A model generated the notes under the pieces. It made no database searches, had not been told where the DNA came from, and saw nothing but the letters and a program-made list of their open reading frames with translations. From Chitinophagaceae bacterium (GTDB taxonomy: Bacteria > Bacteroidota > Bacteroidia > Chitinophagales > Chitinophagaceae): 64,000 nucleotides of DNA. Positions 18,116 to 25,497 of the stretch are shown one piece after another. Numbering within the stretch: position 1 is the first letter of the stretch; every line of letters starts with the position of its first letter. Location of the stretch: NCBI GenBank assembly GCA_014379345.1, contig JACMLY010000105.1, forward strand, positions 164,795-228,794, read 5' to 3'. Both the position numbers and the translations under genes were made by a program.

Positions 18116-19414
18116 ATGCAAGAGATTTTACTGATCCTGGGATTAATATTGTTAAATGGGGTGTTTTCGATGGCTGAAATTGCATTGGTGTCTGCACGGA
18201 AAGCAAGGTTGGAAGCGCAGGCAAGTAAGGGTGATAAAAGGGCAAAGGAAGCACTTGAACTTGCAAACCATCCCGATACATTTCTTTCTACTGTACAAAT
18301 CGGCATTACCCTCATTGGCATCCTGACCGGTATCATGTCTGGCGAGAAATTAAAATCAGATTTTGTCGCATTTATTTATCGCTTTGAAGTGTTAAGAGAA
18401 TACAGCGATGGCATTGCAACAGGATTAATCGTAATAGTCATTACTTATTTTTCTATGGTGCTGGGGGAGTTGCTGCCTAAAAGACTTGGTCTTGCCCGAC
18501 CGGAATTAATTGCCAAGATAATGGCAAAGCCAATGCGGATTTTAAGTGTGATCACCCATCCATTCATATGGCTGCTTTCCAAATCAACACAGGTGCTGGT
18601 AAAACTTTTTAATATCAAAACAAAAGACAACCAGGTCACCGAAGAAGAGATCAAAGCCATCATTAGTGAGGGCACGGAACAGGGAACGATTGAAGAAGCT
18701 GAGCAGCAAATTATAGAAAGGGTATTTCATCTGGGAGACAGGACGATCACTTCCTTAATGACACACCGTAGTGATATCATCTGGTTCGATCTTTACGATA
18801 ATGAAGTAGCCATCAAAGAAAAAATACTGAAGCAACCTCATTCTGTGTACCCGATCTGTGACGGACAGATCGATAATATAAAAGGTGTTGTTTCTATCAA
18901 AGACCTTTATGTGGCAGATGATCTTACTCTTTTTAAAGATCTTATGATCCCGCCATTGTATGTTCCTGAAAACAATACTGCCTATCAGGTGCTGGAGAAA
19001 TTTAAAGAGTCTAAAATTCATTCCTGTTTCATTATTGATGAATACGGAAGTCTGCTGGGAATGATCACCCTGAATGATATACTCGAAGCAATCGTAGGAG
19101 ATCTCCCTGAACAACATATAGACGACTACGAGATCACGGAGCGGGAAGATGGATCCTACCTGGTGGATGCACAAATCCCTTTCTACGATTTTCTGAGGCG
19201 TTTTGATAAAACAGAATGGATGAATGAAGGCGAACAGGAATTCGACACGTTAGCAGGCTTTATACTTCATCACCTGGAACGTATTCCGGCGACAGGTGAT
19301 AAATTAGATTGGGAAGGTTTCCAGATCGAGATCATCGATATGGATGCGCAGCGGATCGATAAAGTGCTGGTCAATATTTCCAAAGAGATCAAAGAAAATA
19401 TGGAAGAGGCGTGA
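18116..19414 (+). CDS. CNNM/CorC-type hemolysin-family transporter with CBS domains
   Basis: The 432-residue protein has an N-terminal DUF21 (CNNM) membrane domain (residues 1-190, several helices, SMAEIALVSARKARLE and GELLPKRLGLARPE). Two CBS domains follow (about 205-330, MTHRSDIIWFDL and PPLYVPENNTAYQVLEKF), then a C-terminal CorC_HlyC domain (EREDGSYLVDAQIPFYDFLRRF). Family members export Mg2+ or related cations and sense nucleotides through CBS. The name hemolysin is historical. It begins 8 bases after the PAP2 stop, which suggests co-transcription. Confidence 0.92.
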   Translation: MQEILLILGLILLNGVFSMAEIALVSARKARLEAQASKGDKRAKEALELANHPDTFLSTVQIGITLIGILTGIMSGEKLKSDFVAFIYRFEVLREYSDGIATGLIVIVITYFSMVLGELLPKRLGLARPELIAKIMAKPMRILSVITHPFIWLLSKSTQVLVKLFNIKTKDNQVTEEEIKAIISEGTEQGTIEEAEQQIIERVFHLGDRTITSLMTHRSDIIWFDLYDNEVAIKEKILKQPHSVYPICDGQIDNIKGVVSIKDLYVADDLTLFKDLMIPPLYVPENNTAYQVLEKFKESKIHSCFIIDEYGSLLGMITLNDILEAIVGDLPEQHIDDYEITEREDGSYLVDAQIPFYDFLRRFDKTEWMNEGEQEFDTLAGFILHHLERIPATGDKLDWEGFQIEIIDMDAQRIDKVLVNISKEIKENMEEA

Positions 19415-19415
19415 A

Positions 19416-19529
19416 GAAGTTTAAGGTTTAAAGTTTAAGGTTTATAGTTGTCAATTTTTACTGTTCCTTCATTTGCCTAAAACTTGAATCAATACCATCG
19501 TCAACCTTCAACCTTAAACCTTAAACTTC
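19416..19529. repeat. Inverted GTTTAAGG word repeat between convergent genes
   Basis: GAAGTTTAAGGTTTA (19416-19430) and TAAACCTTAAACTTC (19515-19529) are perfect 15-bp arms, and further GTTTAAGG and CCTTAAAC words lie inside. The same words occur beside glmM at 13.8 kb. The element probably ends transcription from both sides. Confidence 0.6.
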
Positions 19530-19539
19530 ACCCCATGTT

Positions 19540-20070
19540 CTAAAACTGGAATGAAGTATTCACATCGGGATAGTTGAGCTTTGTACTTTTCCTATTCCCA
19601 CTAACGGATACATGCATCAGGTTGATCTGCTGGTCGAATGATTCATATAATAAATCGTTGCTGATATCCATTTTTTTAGGTGCTGCCGTGTTACTAACCT
19701 GCAGATAACTCCAAACGGCTTCATCTTCGCGTTCGAAACCGACAAATTCCAGAATAACAGGCTTGCTATCGAGCTTGATGACCAGGTGCTTTTTAAGATA
19801 TGCAGCAATTTGCTTTTCAGCCAACGCCTTATCCTTAGGATTAAATAGGTCTATTTTTACACCGGTTGATTTTAAAAGAGCCGTTTCAAAATCATCGGTG
19901 AATATTTTACAGCTTATTTCAAGGTGTTTATCAGTGGCATTGTGGCTGATCTCAGTGACGCTGATAAAAAAGGGATGTGGGGAGATATATTTATCAGGTT
20001 GGCTATCTGTGAAATAAGGTAAACTTACCAGCAGCGAAGCGAAGAACCATTTATATAATAGTATAACCAT
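19540..20070 (-). CDS. DUF6702 family protein
   Basis: A 176-residue exported protein. A hydrophobic N-terminus (MVILLYKWFFASLLVSLPYF) is followed by a domain starting SPHPFFISVTEISHNATDKHLEISCKIF, which is characteristic of the family. The frame can be extended to a TTG at 20115, but the ATG at 20070 places the hydrophobic stretch correctly as a signal. The function is unknown. In Bacteroidota this gene is often found beside a HupE/UreJ-like membrane protein and an M1 peptidase, exactly the arrangement here, although it is divergent from them. Confidence 0.8.
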   Translation of the reverse strand: MVILLYKWFFASLLVSLPYFTDSQPDKYISPHPFFISVTEISHNATDKHLEISCKIFTDDFETALLKSTGVKIDLFNPKDKALAEKQIAAYLKKHLVIKLDSKPVILEFVGFEREDEAVWSYLQVSNTAAPKKMDISNDLLYESFDQQINLMHVSVSGNRKSTKLNYPDVNTSFQF

Positions 20071-20170
20071 TAAACATGAAAATTTTTCAGATACAAATCT
20101 CTTACATATTTTCAAGACCTTTCACCCTAAACCGTTAAAAATTCCGCTGGCTGCGGATCGATCGATTATT

Positions 20171-20752
20171 ATGCAGGATTTCAAGCTTTATTTTGATCTG
20201 GGCAGACAGCATATTGCAGACCTCGCAGGCTATGATCATATTTTATTTGTGACAGCCCTGTGCCTCCGATATACTGTACAGGATTGGAAGAAAATCCTAA
20301 TCCTGGTAACGGCTTTTACGATTGGTCACTCAATTACCCTGGCATTGAGTGTATTAAATTATGTGAATATATCAACAAGATGGATCGAATTTCTAATTCC
20401 TGTAACCATTCTCATCACCGCGATCTCTAATGTGTTTCAAAAAAATACCGAACAGCGTACAAGAGTTTCAATGATATACCTGCTTGCTCTATTTTTTGGA
20501 ATGATTCATGGATTGGGGTTCTCCAATTATCTGAAAGGTTTGCTAGGCAAGCAAACCAATATTGTAAGCGAATTACTGGCATTTAACATAGGGTTAGAGG
20601 TGGGTCAATTGTTGATTGTAGGCGCAGTTCTGTTAGTTTCTGTAATTTGCGTGCAGCTTTTGAAAATTCAACGAAGGGATTATTTGTTATTTGTCTCAGG
20701 TGCCGTTTTTGGCATCGCTTTATTAATGACTATTGAACGTTTTCCAAACTAA
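20171..20752 (+). CDS. HupE/UreJ family membrane protein
   Basis: A 193-residue protein with about six transmembrane helices. Conserved histidines fall in GYDHILFVTAL, FTIGHSITL and FFGMIHGLGFSNYL, the pattern of the HupE/UreJ family, which is linked to nickel or cobalt uptake in hydrogenase and urease systems. No hydrogenase or urease genes are visible, so the metal role is unproven. It lies 11 bases upstream of the M1 peptidase gene and probably shares its transcript. Confidence 0.88.
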   Translation: MQDFKLYFDLGRQHIADLAGYDHILFVTALCLRYTVQDWKKILILVTAFTIGHSITLALSVLNYVNISTRWIEFLIPVTILITAISNVFQKNTEQRTRVSMIYLLALFFGMIHGLGFSNYLKGLLGKQTNIVSELLAFNIGLEVGQLLIVGAVLLVSVICVQLLKIQRRDYLLFVSGAVFGIALLMTIERFPN

Positions 20753-20763
20753 AACCAGCAACA

Positions 20764-23148
20764 ATGAAGCAAGTGTTTTTTGTTTTTACGGTATTGTTTT
20801 CTTTAGGTGTTTCGCAGGCGCAGGATATTAAAAACAATCCGAATTCCAACCACGGCAATAAATTTGAACAGTTGGGAACGGTTCTTCCCACGCCAAATGA
20901 ATACCGTACCGCAAGCGGCGCACCTGGTCCGAAATACTGGCAGCAAAGAGTAGACTATGACATACGATGCGAATTGGATGAAAAGAACCTGAAACTATCG
21001 GGTAGTGAAACCATCACCTATTCTAACAACTCTCCTGATGTATTAACTTATTTATGGTTCCAGATGGATGAGAACGAGCATAGCACTGTCAACAACTCGA
21101 ATTATCAAAACTCCAGTAATATGCCTGCGCAAATGAATATTTCATCCGTTGAAAGACAGGAGGAAAGCAGGAAAGACAATGGTTATGGTTTTATCATTGA
21201 CAAATTAACAGATGCCCTGGGTAAACCGCTTAAGTACACCCTCAATAAGACAATGATGCGGGTGGATCTGCCTTCGCCATTAAAACCGGGTCAGAAATAC
21301 ATAATAAAGATCGATTGGAATTATAAAATTTCAGACCGGTTGAAAGATGGAGGCCGTGGTGGATTTGAATATTTTGCTGAAGAGGGGAACCATCTTTTTA
21401 CCATGTCACAATGGTATCCGCGTTTATGTGTATATAGTGACAACCAGGGATGGCAAAATCACCAGTTTGCCGGTAGTGGTGAATTTGCATTAACCTTTGG
21501 AAATTTTAAAGTACAGATGACAGTACCCGCTGACCATGTTGTTGGATCAACCGGAGAATGCCTGAATTATACGCAAAACCTAAGTCCTGCACAATTGGCC
21601 CGCTGGCAAAAAGCCCAGTCAGCCAAGGAGCCTGTGGAAATAGTAACACTGGAGGAGGCGAAGGCTGCTGAAAAAAAGAAAAGTACAGCTAAAAAGACCT
21701 GGATTTATAAAGCCGACAATGTGCGGGACTTTGCCTGGACATCGAGCCGCAAATTCGTTTGGGACGCTATGCCAACCTATGTAGAAGGAAAGAAAATCAT
21801 GTGTATGAGTTTTTATGGTAAAGAAGCATACGGGTTATACCGTCCTTATTCCACCAAAGCAGTAGCCCACACTATAAAAACATATTCCAAGTTCACGATT
21901 CCATACCCTTATCCGGTTGCTCAAAGTGTAGAAGCTGCCAATGGCATGGAATATCCGATGATTTGTTTTAATTATGGAAGAACCGAAAAAGATGGTACTT
22001 ATGGCGAAGCTACCAAATATGGTATGCTGGGAGTGATCATACATGAAGTTGGCCATAACTTTTTTCCGATGATCATTAATAGCGATGAGCGTCAATGGAC
22101 ATGGATGGATGAAGGTTTGAATACATTTGTACAATACCTGACCGAAGAATTATTCGATAATAAATTTCCCTCACGCCGGGGTCCGGCATTTGCGATTACA
22201 GATTACATGAAATTGCCAAAGGATCAGTTGGAACCTATCATGACCAATTCGGAGAATATCATTGGCTTCGGTCCTAACGCATATGCCAAGCCTGCTACCG
22301 GATTAAATATTTTACGGGAAACCGTTATGGGGCGTGAATTGTTCGATTATGCGTTTAAAGAATATGCCCGGCGCTGGGCTTTTAAACATCCAACCCCTGC
22401 TGATCTTTTCCGGACCCTGGAAGATGCAAGCGGTGAAGATCTGGATTGGTTCTGGCGTGGGTGGTTCTATGGCACAGATGTTACAGATATTGCACTAGAC
22501 AGCGTCAAATATTTCAGGCCCGATACTGAAACCGTTCCGAAAGCTCAAAGCGAGGGTGTGGCGCAAAAAAAACTGGACAAACCACTGTTGAATTCGTTTG
22601 AAGATGTGTCAAAGATCCTCAACAGGGAAGATAAAAACATCAAATTTCTGACCGATACCGATACTACCCTGCGGGATTTTTACTGGAGATATGCGCGTGG
22701 CCTCGAAGCGTATGATAGTACCAGTTATTCAGTTCCCGTACCTGTAACAACCGAACCATTGGATGAGGCGGCAAAGAAAAAAGTTGCTGACAAGCATTTT
22801 TATGAACTAAGCTTCAGTAATAAGGGAGGATTGGTAATGCCGATAATCGTTGAATGGACTTTTAAAGATGGCACCAAACAGGTAGACAGGATCCCCGCAC
22901 AAATCTGGCGTTACAATGAAAATAAAGTAAATAAGGTTTTTGTCAAGGATAAAGAAGTTGTCTCGATCAAATTAGATCCGATGCGTGAAACAGCAGATAT
23001 CAATGAAGCCAACAATACCTGGGGTGATATTCCGGCGGCGTCTAAATTCCAGTTATTTAGGGCCAGGCAGCAGGCAAGAGGACAATCAACCGGGATCAAT
23101 CCAATGCAGAAAGCAACAGAGAAAGAAAAGGAAAAGAAAGCATTTTGA
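20764..23148 (+). CDS. M1-family zinc metallopeptidase
   Basis: A 794-residue secreted aminopeptidase-like enzyme. A signal peptide (cleavage near SQAQ) is followed by the M1 N-terminal beta domain, the substrate-side motif NGMEYPM (the family GAMEN) and the zinc site HEVGHN (about 427-432) with the second Glu in WMDEGLNTFVQYL. The C-terminal region is Lys/Glu-rich. It probably degrades peptides in the periplasm or outside the cell. It is co-oriented with the HupE-like gene and is followed by a strong intrinsic terminator. Confidence 0.92.
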   Translation: MKQVFFVFTVLFSLGVSQAQDIKNNPNSNHGNKFEQLGTVLPTPNEYRTASGAPGPKYWQQRVDYDIRCELDEKNLKLSGSETITYSNNSPDVLTYLWFQMDENEHSTVNNSNYQNSSNMPAQMNISSVERQEESRKDNGYGFIIDKLTDALGKPLKYTLNKTMMRVDLPSPLKPGQKYIIKIDWNYKISDRLKDGGRGGFEYFAEEGNHLFTMSQWYPRLCVYSDNQGWQNHQFAGSGEFALTFGNFKVQMTVPADHVVGSTGECLNYTQNLSPAQLARWQKAQSAKEPVEIVTLEEAKAAEKKKSTAKKTWIYKADNVRDFAWTSSRKFVWDAMPTYVEGKKIMCMSFYGKEAYGLYRPYSTKAVAHTIKTYSKFTIPYPYPVAQSVEAANGMEYPMICFNYGRTEKDGTYGEATKYGMLGVIIHEVGHNFFPMIINSDERQWTWMDEGLNTFVQYLTEELFDNKFPSRRGPAFAITDYMKLPKDQLEPIMTNSENIIGFGPNAYAKPATGLNILRETVMGRELFDYAFKEYARRWAFKHPTPADLFRTLEDASGEDLDWFWRGWFYGTDVTDIALDSVKYFRPDTETVPKAQSEGVAQKKLDKPLLNSFEDVSKILNREDKNIKFLTDTDTTLRDFYWRYARGLEAYDSTSYSVPVPVTTEPLDEAAKKKVADKHFYELSFSNKGGLVMPIIVEWTFKDGTKQVDRIPAQIWRYNENKVNKVFVKDKEVVSIKLDPMRETADINEANNTWGDIPAASKFQLFRARQQARGQSTGINPMQKATEKEKEKKAF

Positions 23149-23162
23149 TTTTTATAAAAAAT

Positions 23163-23193
23163 AAATCGCCCCGATTATCGGGGCGATTTTATT
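23163..23193 (+). terminator. Intrinsic terminator after the M1 peptidase gene
   Basis: AAATCGCCCCGA (23163-23174) and TCGGGGCGATTT (23178-23189) form a perfect 12-bp stem with a 3-base loop, followed by a T-rich tail, 15 bases after the stop codon. Confidence 0.9.
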
Positions 23194-23200
23194 TAGTTTC

Positions 23201-23234
23201 GAGTCCGCTGTTGGTTTTACCACCAGCAACAGCC
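23201..23234. repeat. CCGYTGTTGGT hairpin element, copy 1
   Basis: GAGTCCGCTGTTGGTTTTAC followed by CACCAGCAACAGCC forms a short hairpin. It is related to the copies at 24561-24590 and 24697-24732. Confidence 0.5.
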
Positions 23235-23249
23235 TGGCGGCTTGAATTA

Positions 23250-23441
23250 TCAAGACGTATTTTTATCACCCTTATCTGATGATTTCAGAGGAACTTTACG
23301 CCTGCCACTTTCTTTCAAAGACTTATCCAGTAACCATTCTATCTGTCCATTGACACTACGGAATTCATCCGCAGCCCATTTTTCCATGGCTTTGTACATT
23401 TCTTCATCCATTCTCAATACAAAATTCTTTTTTACACTCAC
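23250..23441 (-). CDS. Arc-type ribbon-helix-helix DNA-binding protein
   Basis: A 63-residue protein with a ribbon-helix-helix fold: beta strand KNFVLRMDEEMY, then helices AMEKWAADEFRSVNGQIEWLLDKSL, followed by a basic tail. The SVNGQIEWLL segment is typical of Arc-like proteins. The start is GTG at 23441; no in-frame ATG precedes the fold. It lies 111 bases downstream of the SPFH gene on the same strand, a pairing I know from other genomes. It is a good candidate to bind the three 11-bp iterons at the SPFH promoter. No toxin gene is next to it. Confidence 0.88.
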   Translation of the reverse strand: MSVKKNFVLRMDEEMYKAMEKWAADEFRSVNGQIEWLLDKSLKESGRRKVPLKSSDKGDKNTS

Positions 23442-23552
23442 ACATTGAATTTATGCTGAAAACAAAATAGGCTTTACAAGAATCGAATACACTGAATAAC
23501 AATCTACACCTTACACCCTACACCCTACACCTCACATCGTACCTCGTACTTC

Positions 23553-24422
23553 TCACTGATACAAAGTCCCCGTATTAACAATCGGCGTGGTCCCTTTTTC
23601 ACCGCACAACACAACCATCAGGTTACTTACCATGGCTGCTTTTTTTTCTTCATCAAGATGCACGATATTTTTTTTGGAAAGCATTTCCAATGCCAGTTCT
23701 ACCATACCTACTGCACCTTCCACAATTTTGAATCTGGCCGCAACAATTGCTGTGGCCTGCTGCCGTTGTAACATGGCATGTGCAATTTCAGATGCGTAAG
23801 CAAGATGGCTGATCCTGGCTTCTTTAATGATTATACCGGCTGGCGCCAATCGTTCATTCAGTTCAGTTTCGAGCAGCTCATTCACTTTATCTCCTCCATC
23901 ACGCAAAGTGAGGGTGGCATGTTCGTCTTCCATATGATCGTACGGGCAGGTATTAGCAAGATGCCGTACGGCTGCCTCGCTTTGAACTTTTACATAATGT
24001 ACAAAATCGGCAACCTCAAATGCGGCTTTATAAGTATCACTAACCTGCCACACAATCACTGCTGCGATCTCAATCGGATTGCCCATTTTATCATTTACTT
24101 TCAATCTTGCACTTTCGAGATTTTCGGAACGTAAGGAAAGTTTTTGCTTTTTGAAAAAGGGGTTCACGAATAATAATCCATTCGCTTTAACTGAACCAAC
24201 GTATTTACCAAAAAAGGTCAGCACTCTTGAATGATTCGGATTCACGACGACAATTCCCATAGATAGAAAGATGCCCGCCAGTAAAGCGATAGAGGCCCAC
24301 CAAATAAGTACCGGCCTATTCTGCTGGCCTGTTAATACAAATAAATACGCAGAGAGACCAATCAATAAAATAGACAATAACAGGGCAAGAAAGCCTGAAA
24401 TCGGGGTTTTAATCTTTTCCAT
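23553..24422 (-). CDS. SPFH/band-7 domain membrane protein
   Basis: A 289-residue protein with two N-terminal transmembrane helices (about residues 8-30 and 38-60) and then a band-7 domain (VVNPNHSRVLTFFGKYVGSV, ENLESARLKVNDKMGNPIEIAAVIVW, LAPAGIIIKEARISHLAYASEIAHAMLQRQQA). SPFH proteins form membrane-attached oligomeric scaffolds and cages. The C-terminal part (FKIVEGAVGMVELALEMLSKK, EEKKAAMVSNLMVVLCG) is typical of the short bacterial type found with an Arc-like RHH protein. The cellular role is not known. Iterons and a consensus promoter lie directly upstream. Confidence 0.9.
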   Translation of the reverse strand: MEKIKTPISGFLALLLSILLIGLSAYLFVLTGQQNRPVLIWWASIALLAGIFLSMGIVVVNPNHSRVLTFFGKYVGSVKANGLLFVNPFFKKQKLSLRSENLESARLKVNDKMGNPIEIAAVIVWQVSDTYKAAFEVADFVHYVKVQSEAAVRHLANTCPYDHMEDEHATLTLRDGGDKVNELLETELNERLAPAGIIIKEARISHLAYASEIAHAMLQRQQATAIVAARFKIVEGAVGMVELALEMLSKKNIVHLDEEKKAAMVSNLMVVLCGEKGTTPIVNTGTLYQ

Positions 24423-24435
24423 ATAAATAAATTTA

Positions 24436-24465
24436 TGATATCAAAATGATATCAAATATATATCA
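24436..24465. promoter_or_regulatory. Three 11-bp iterons, likely operator of the SPFH gene
   Basis: TGATATCA palindromes start at 24436 and 24447, and a degenerate copy ATATATCA starts at 24458, giving a strict 11-bp period (one helical turn). The array begins 14 bases upstream of the SPFH start codon and overlaps the -7 element. Ribbon-helix-helix repressors commonly bind such tandem sites, and one is encoded next door. Confidence 0.7.
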
Positions 24466-24484
24466 ATGATTTAAAATTTTCAAA
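24453..24484 (-). promoter_or_regulatory. Consensus Bacteroidota promoter of the SPFH gene
   Basis: On the minus strand TTTG (24484-24481) is separated by 20 bases from TATATTTG (24460-24453), matching the -33/-7 consensus. The -7 element is inside the iteron array, so a bound repressor would block it. Confidence 0.75.
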
Positions 24485-24746
24485 TCTTCTGTACAGGAGG
24501 AAAAAAATCCATTGCAATGGATGAATCAGACTTATGGATGGGCGGGAATGCCGCGATACGTGGATCCGTTGTTGGTGTCTCATCAACAAGAGCTCAGTAA
24601 GAAGCCTAACACCAACCACGGCGTTTGTTTGAAAGGATACATGAGTATGGAGGAATGATATTTAATCAATAGGGTCGAAACGATACCCTGGAATGTGGAG
24701 TCCGTTGTTGGTGATTTCGCCAACGACAACAGAACAGTGAAAGGGA

Positions 24747-25397
24747 TCACCCGCCCGTACTTCCATCTTTGACTTTGACTTTCTTTTTGCCTGAATTCTT
24801 TTTTTCGAATTCAAGAACTTCTTTTGGCTTGGCAACTGCTTTCTTGTCTCCCGAAACTGCCGTGGCAGGACCGGCTTTATCTACTTCTAATTTTCCCAGA
24901 GTGTAAATTTCAGTACGGACCAACGAACCGGCTGAATAGTATTTCCAGCTACCGTGTTTGATGCCGGCGCCTTCGTTTTTAACGATCACCGTTTTAAAGG
25001 AATTGAGTTGATCAATATCTTCTACTTCTATAGTGTCGTATTGTTTATCAGGATTGATTGCACGCCAGCTTTGCTCAGCCAGCAGATCGCCATGCATGGT
25101 AAAATATTTACAGAGGCCATCCTTATTACCCCATTTATAATTCTCGATACCTACCTGGTCACCCATCAAAGTATACAAGCGCCACTCTCCTTCTTTACGG
25201 CTGTTCACATATACGCCCTCTTCTTCGTATCCCGGTTCCCCGCGTGCCGACTCAACCCGGTTCACCCATTCTCCCTGTTTAAGGTTCTTCATGTCCACCC
25301 GGTTTAAGGTATCACGGTTTGCGTTCAGCTTATAGTCTTTCCATTGCGAAAAGCCCTGAAGAGAAAATAACAGCAGCAAAATAGAAATCCAACGCAT
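24747..25397 (-). CDS. Secreted MORN-repeat-like protein
   Basis: A 216-residue exported protein. The signal peptide is MRWISILLLLFSLQGFSQ, which sets the start at 25397 rather than the longer frame to 25442. The body has the repeated G-x-W/L-x-x-Y pattern of MORN (YwqK-like) repeats: GEWVNRVES, KEGEWRLYTLMG, KDGLCKYFTMHG and KHGSWKYYSAG. The C-terminus is Lys-rich and low in complexity. Databases often name such proteins YwqK-family antitoxin, but the signal peptide and lack of a partner argue for an envelope protein of unknown role. Confidence 0.82.
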   Translation of the reverse strand: MRWISILLLLFSLQGFSQWKDYKLNANRDTLNRVDMKNLKQGEWVNRVESARGEPGYEEEGVYVNSRKEGEWRLYTLMGDQVGIENYKWGNKDGLCKYFTMHGDLLAEQSWRAINPDKQYDTIEVEDIDQLNSFKTVIVKNEGAGIKHGSWKYYSAGSLVRTEIYTLGKLEVDKAGPATAVSGDKKAVAKPKEVLEFEKKNSGKKKVKVKDGSTGG

Positions 25398-25497
25398 CTT
25401 TAGTAAGTTTGAAGTTGATGAATCTGAACCAGTATCATGCACAATTATAACGCCAAATCCGGGGCTTCATTGCCAAGAAAACCCTAAACCACACACT

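Larger units (their letters stand above)
24423..24746. other. SPFH upstream spacer with two more CCGTTGTTGGT hairpin elements
   Basis: The 324-base spacer holds the SPFH promoter and iterons at one end. It also holds two related elements, TGGATCCGTTGTTGGTGTCT (24561-24580, continuing to 24590) and GGAGTCCGTTGTTGGTGATT (24697-24716, continuing to 24732). Each continues into a CAACAA/CAACGACAAC right arm. No supported gene is seen. Confidence 0.55.

Noticed and set aside
23250..23441. The RHH protein as the antitoxin of a toxin-antitoxin pair.
   Set aside because: No small toxin gene adjoins it; the only partner is the SPFH protein.
24747..25397. The MORN-repeat protein as a YwqK antitoxin.
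   Set aside because: It has a signal peptide and no toxin neighbour; the name comes from family annotation only.
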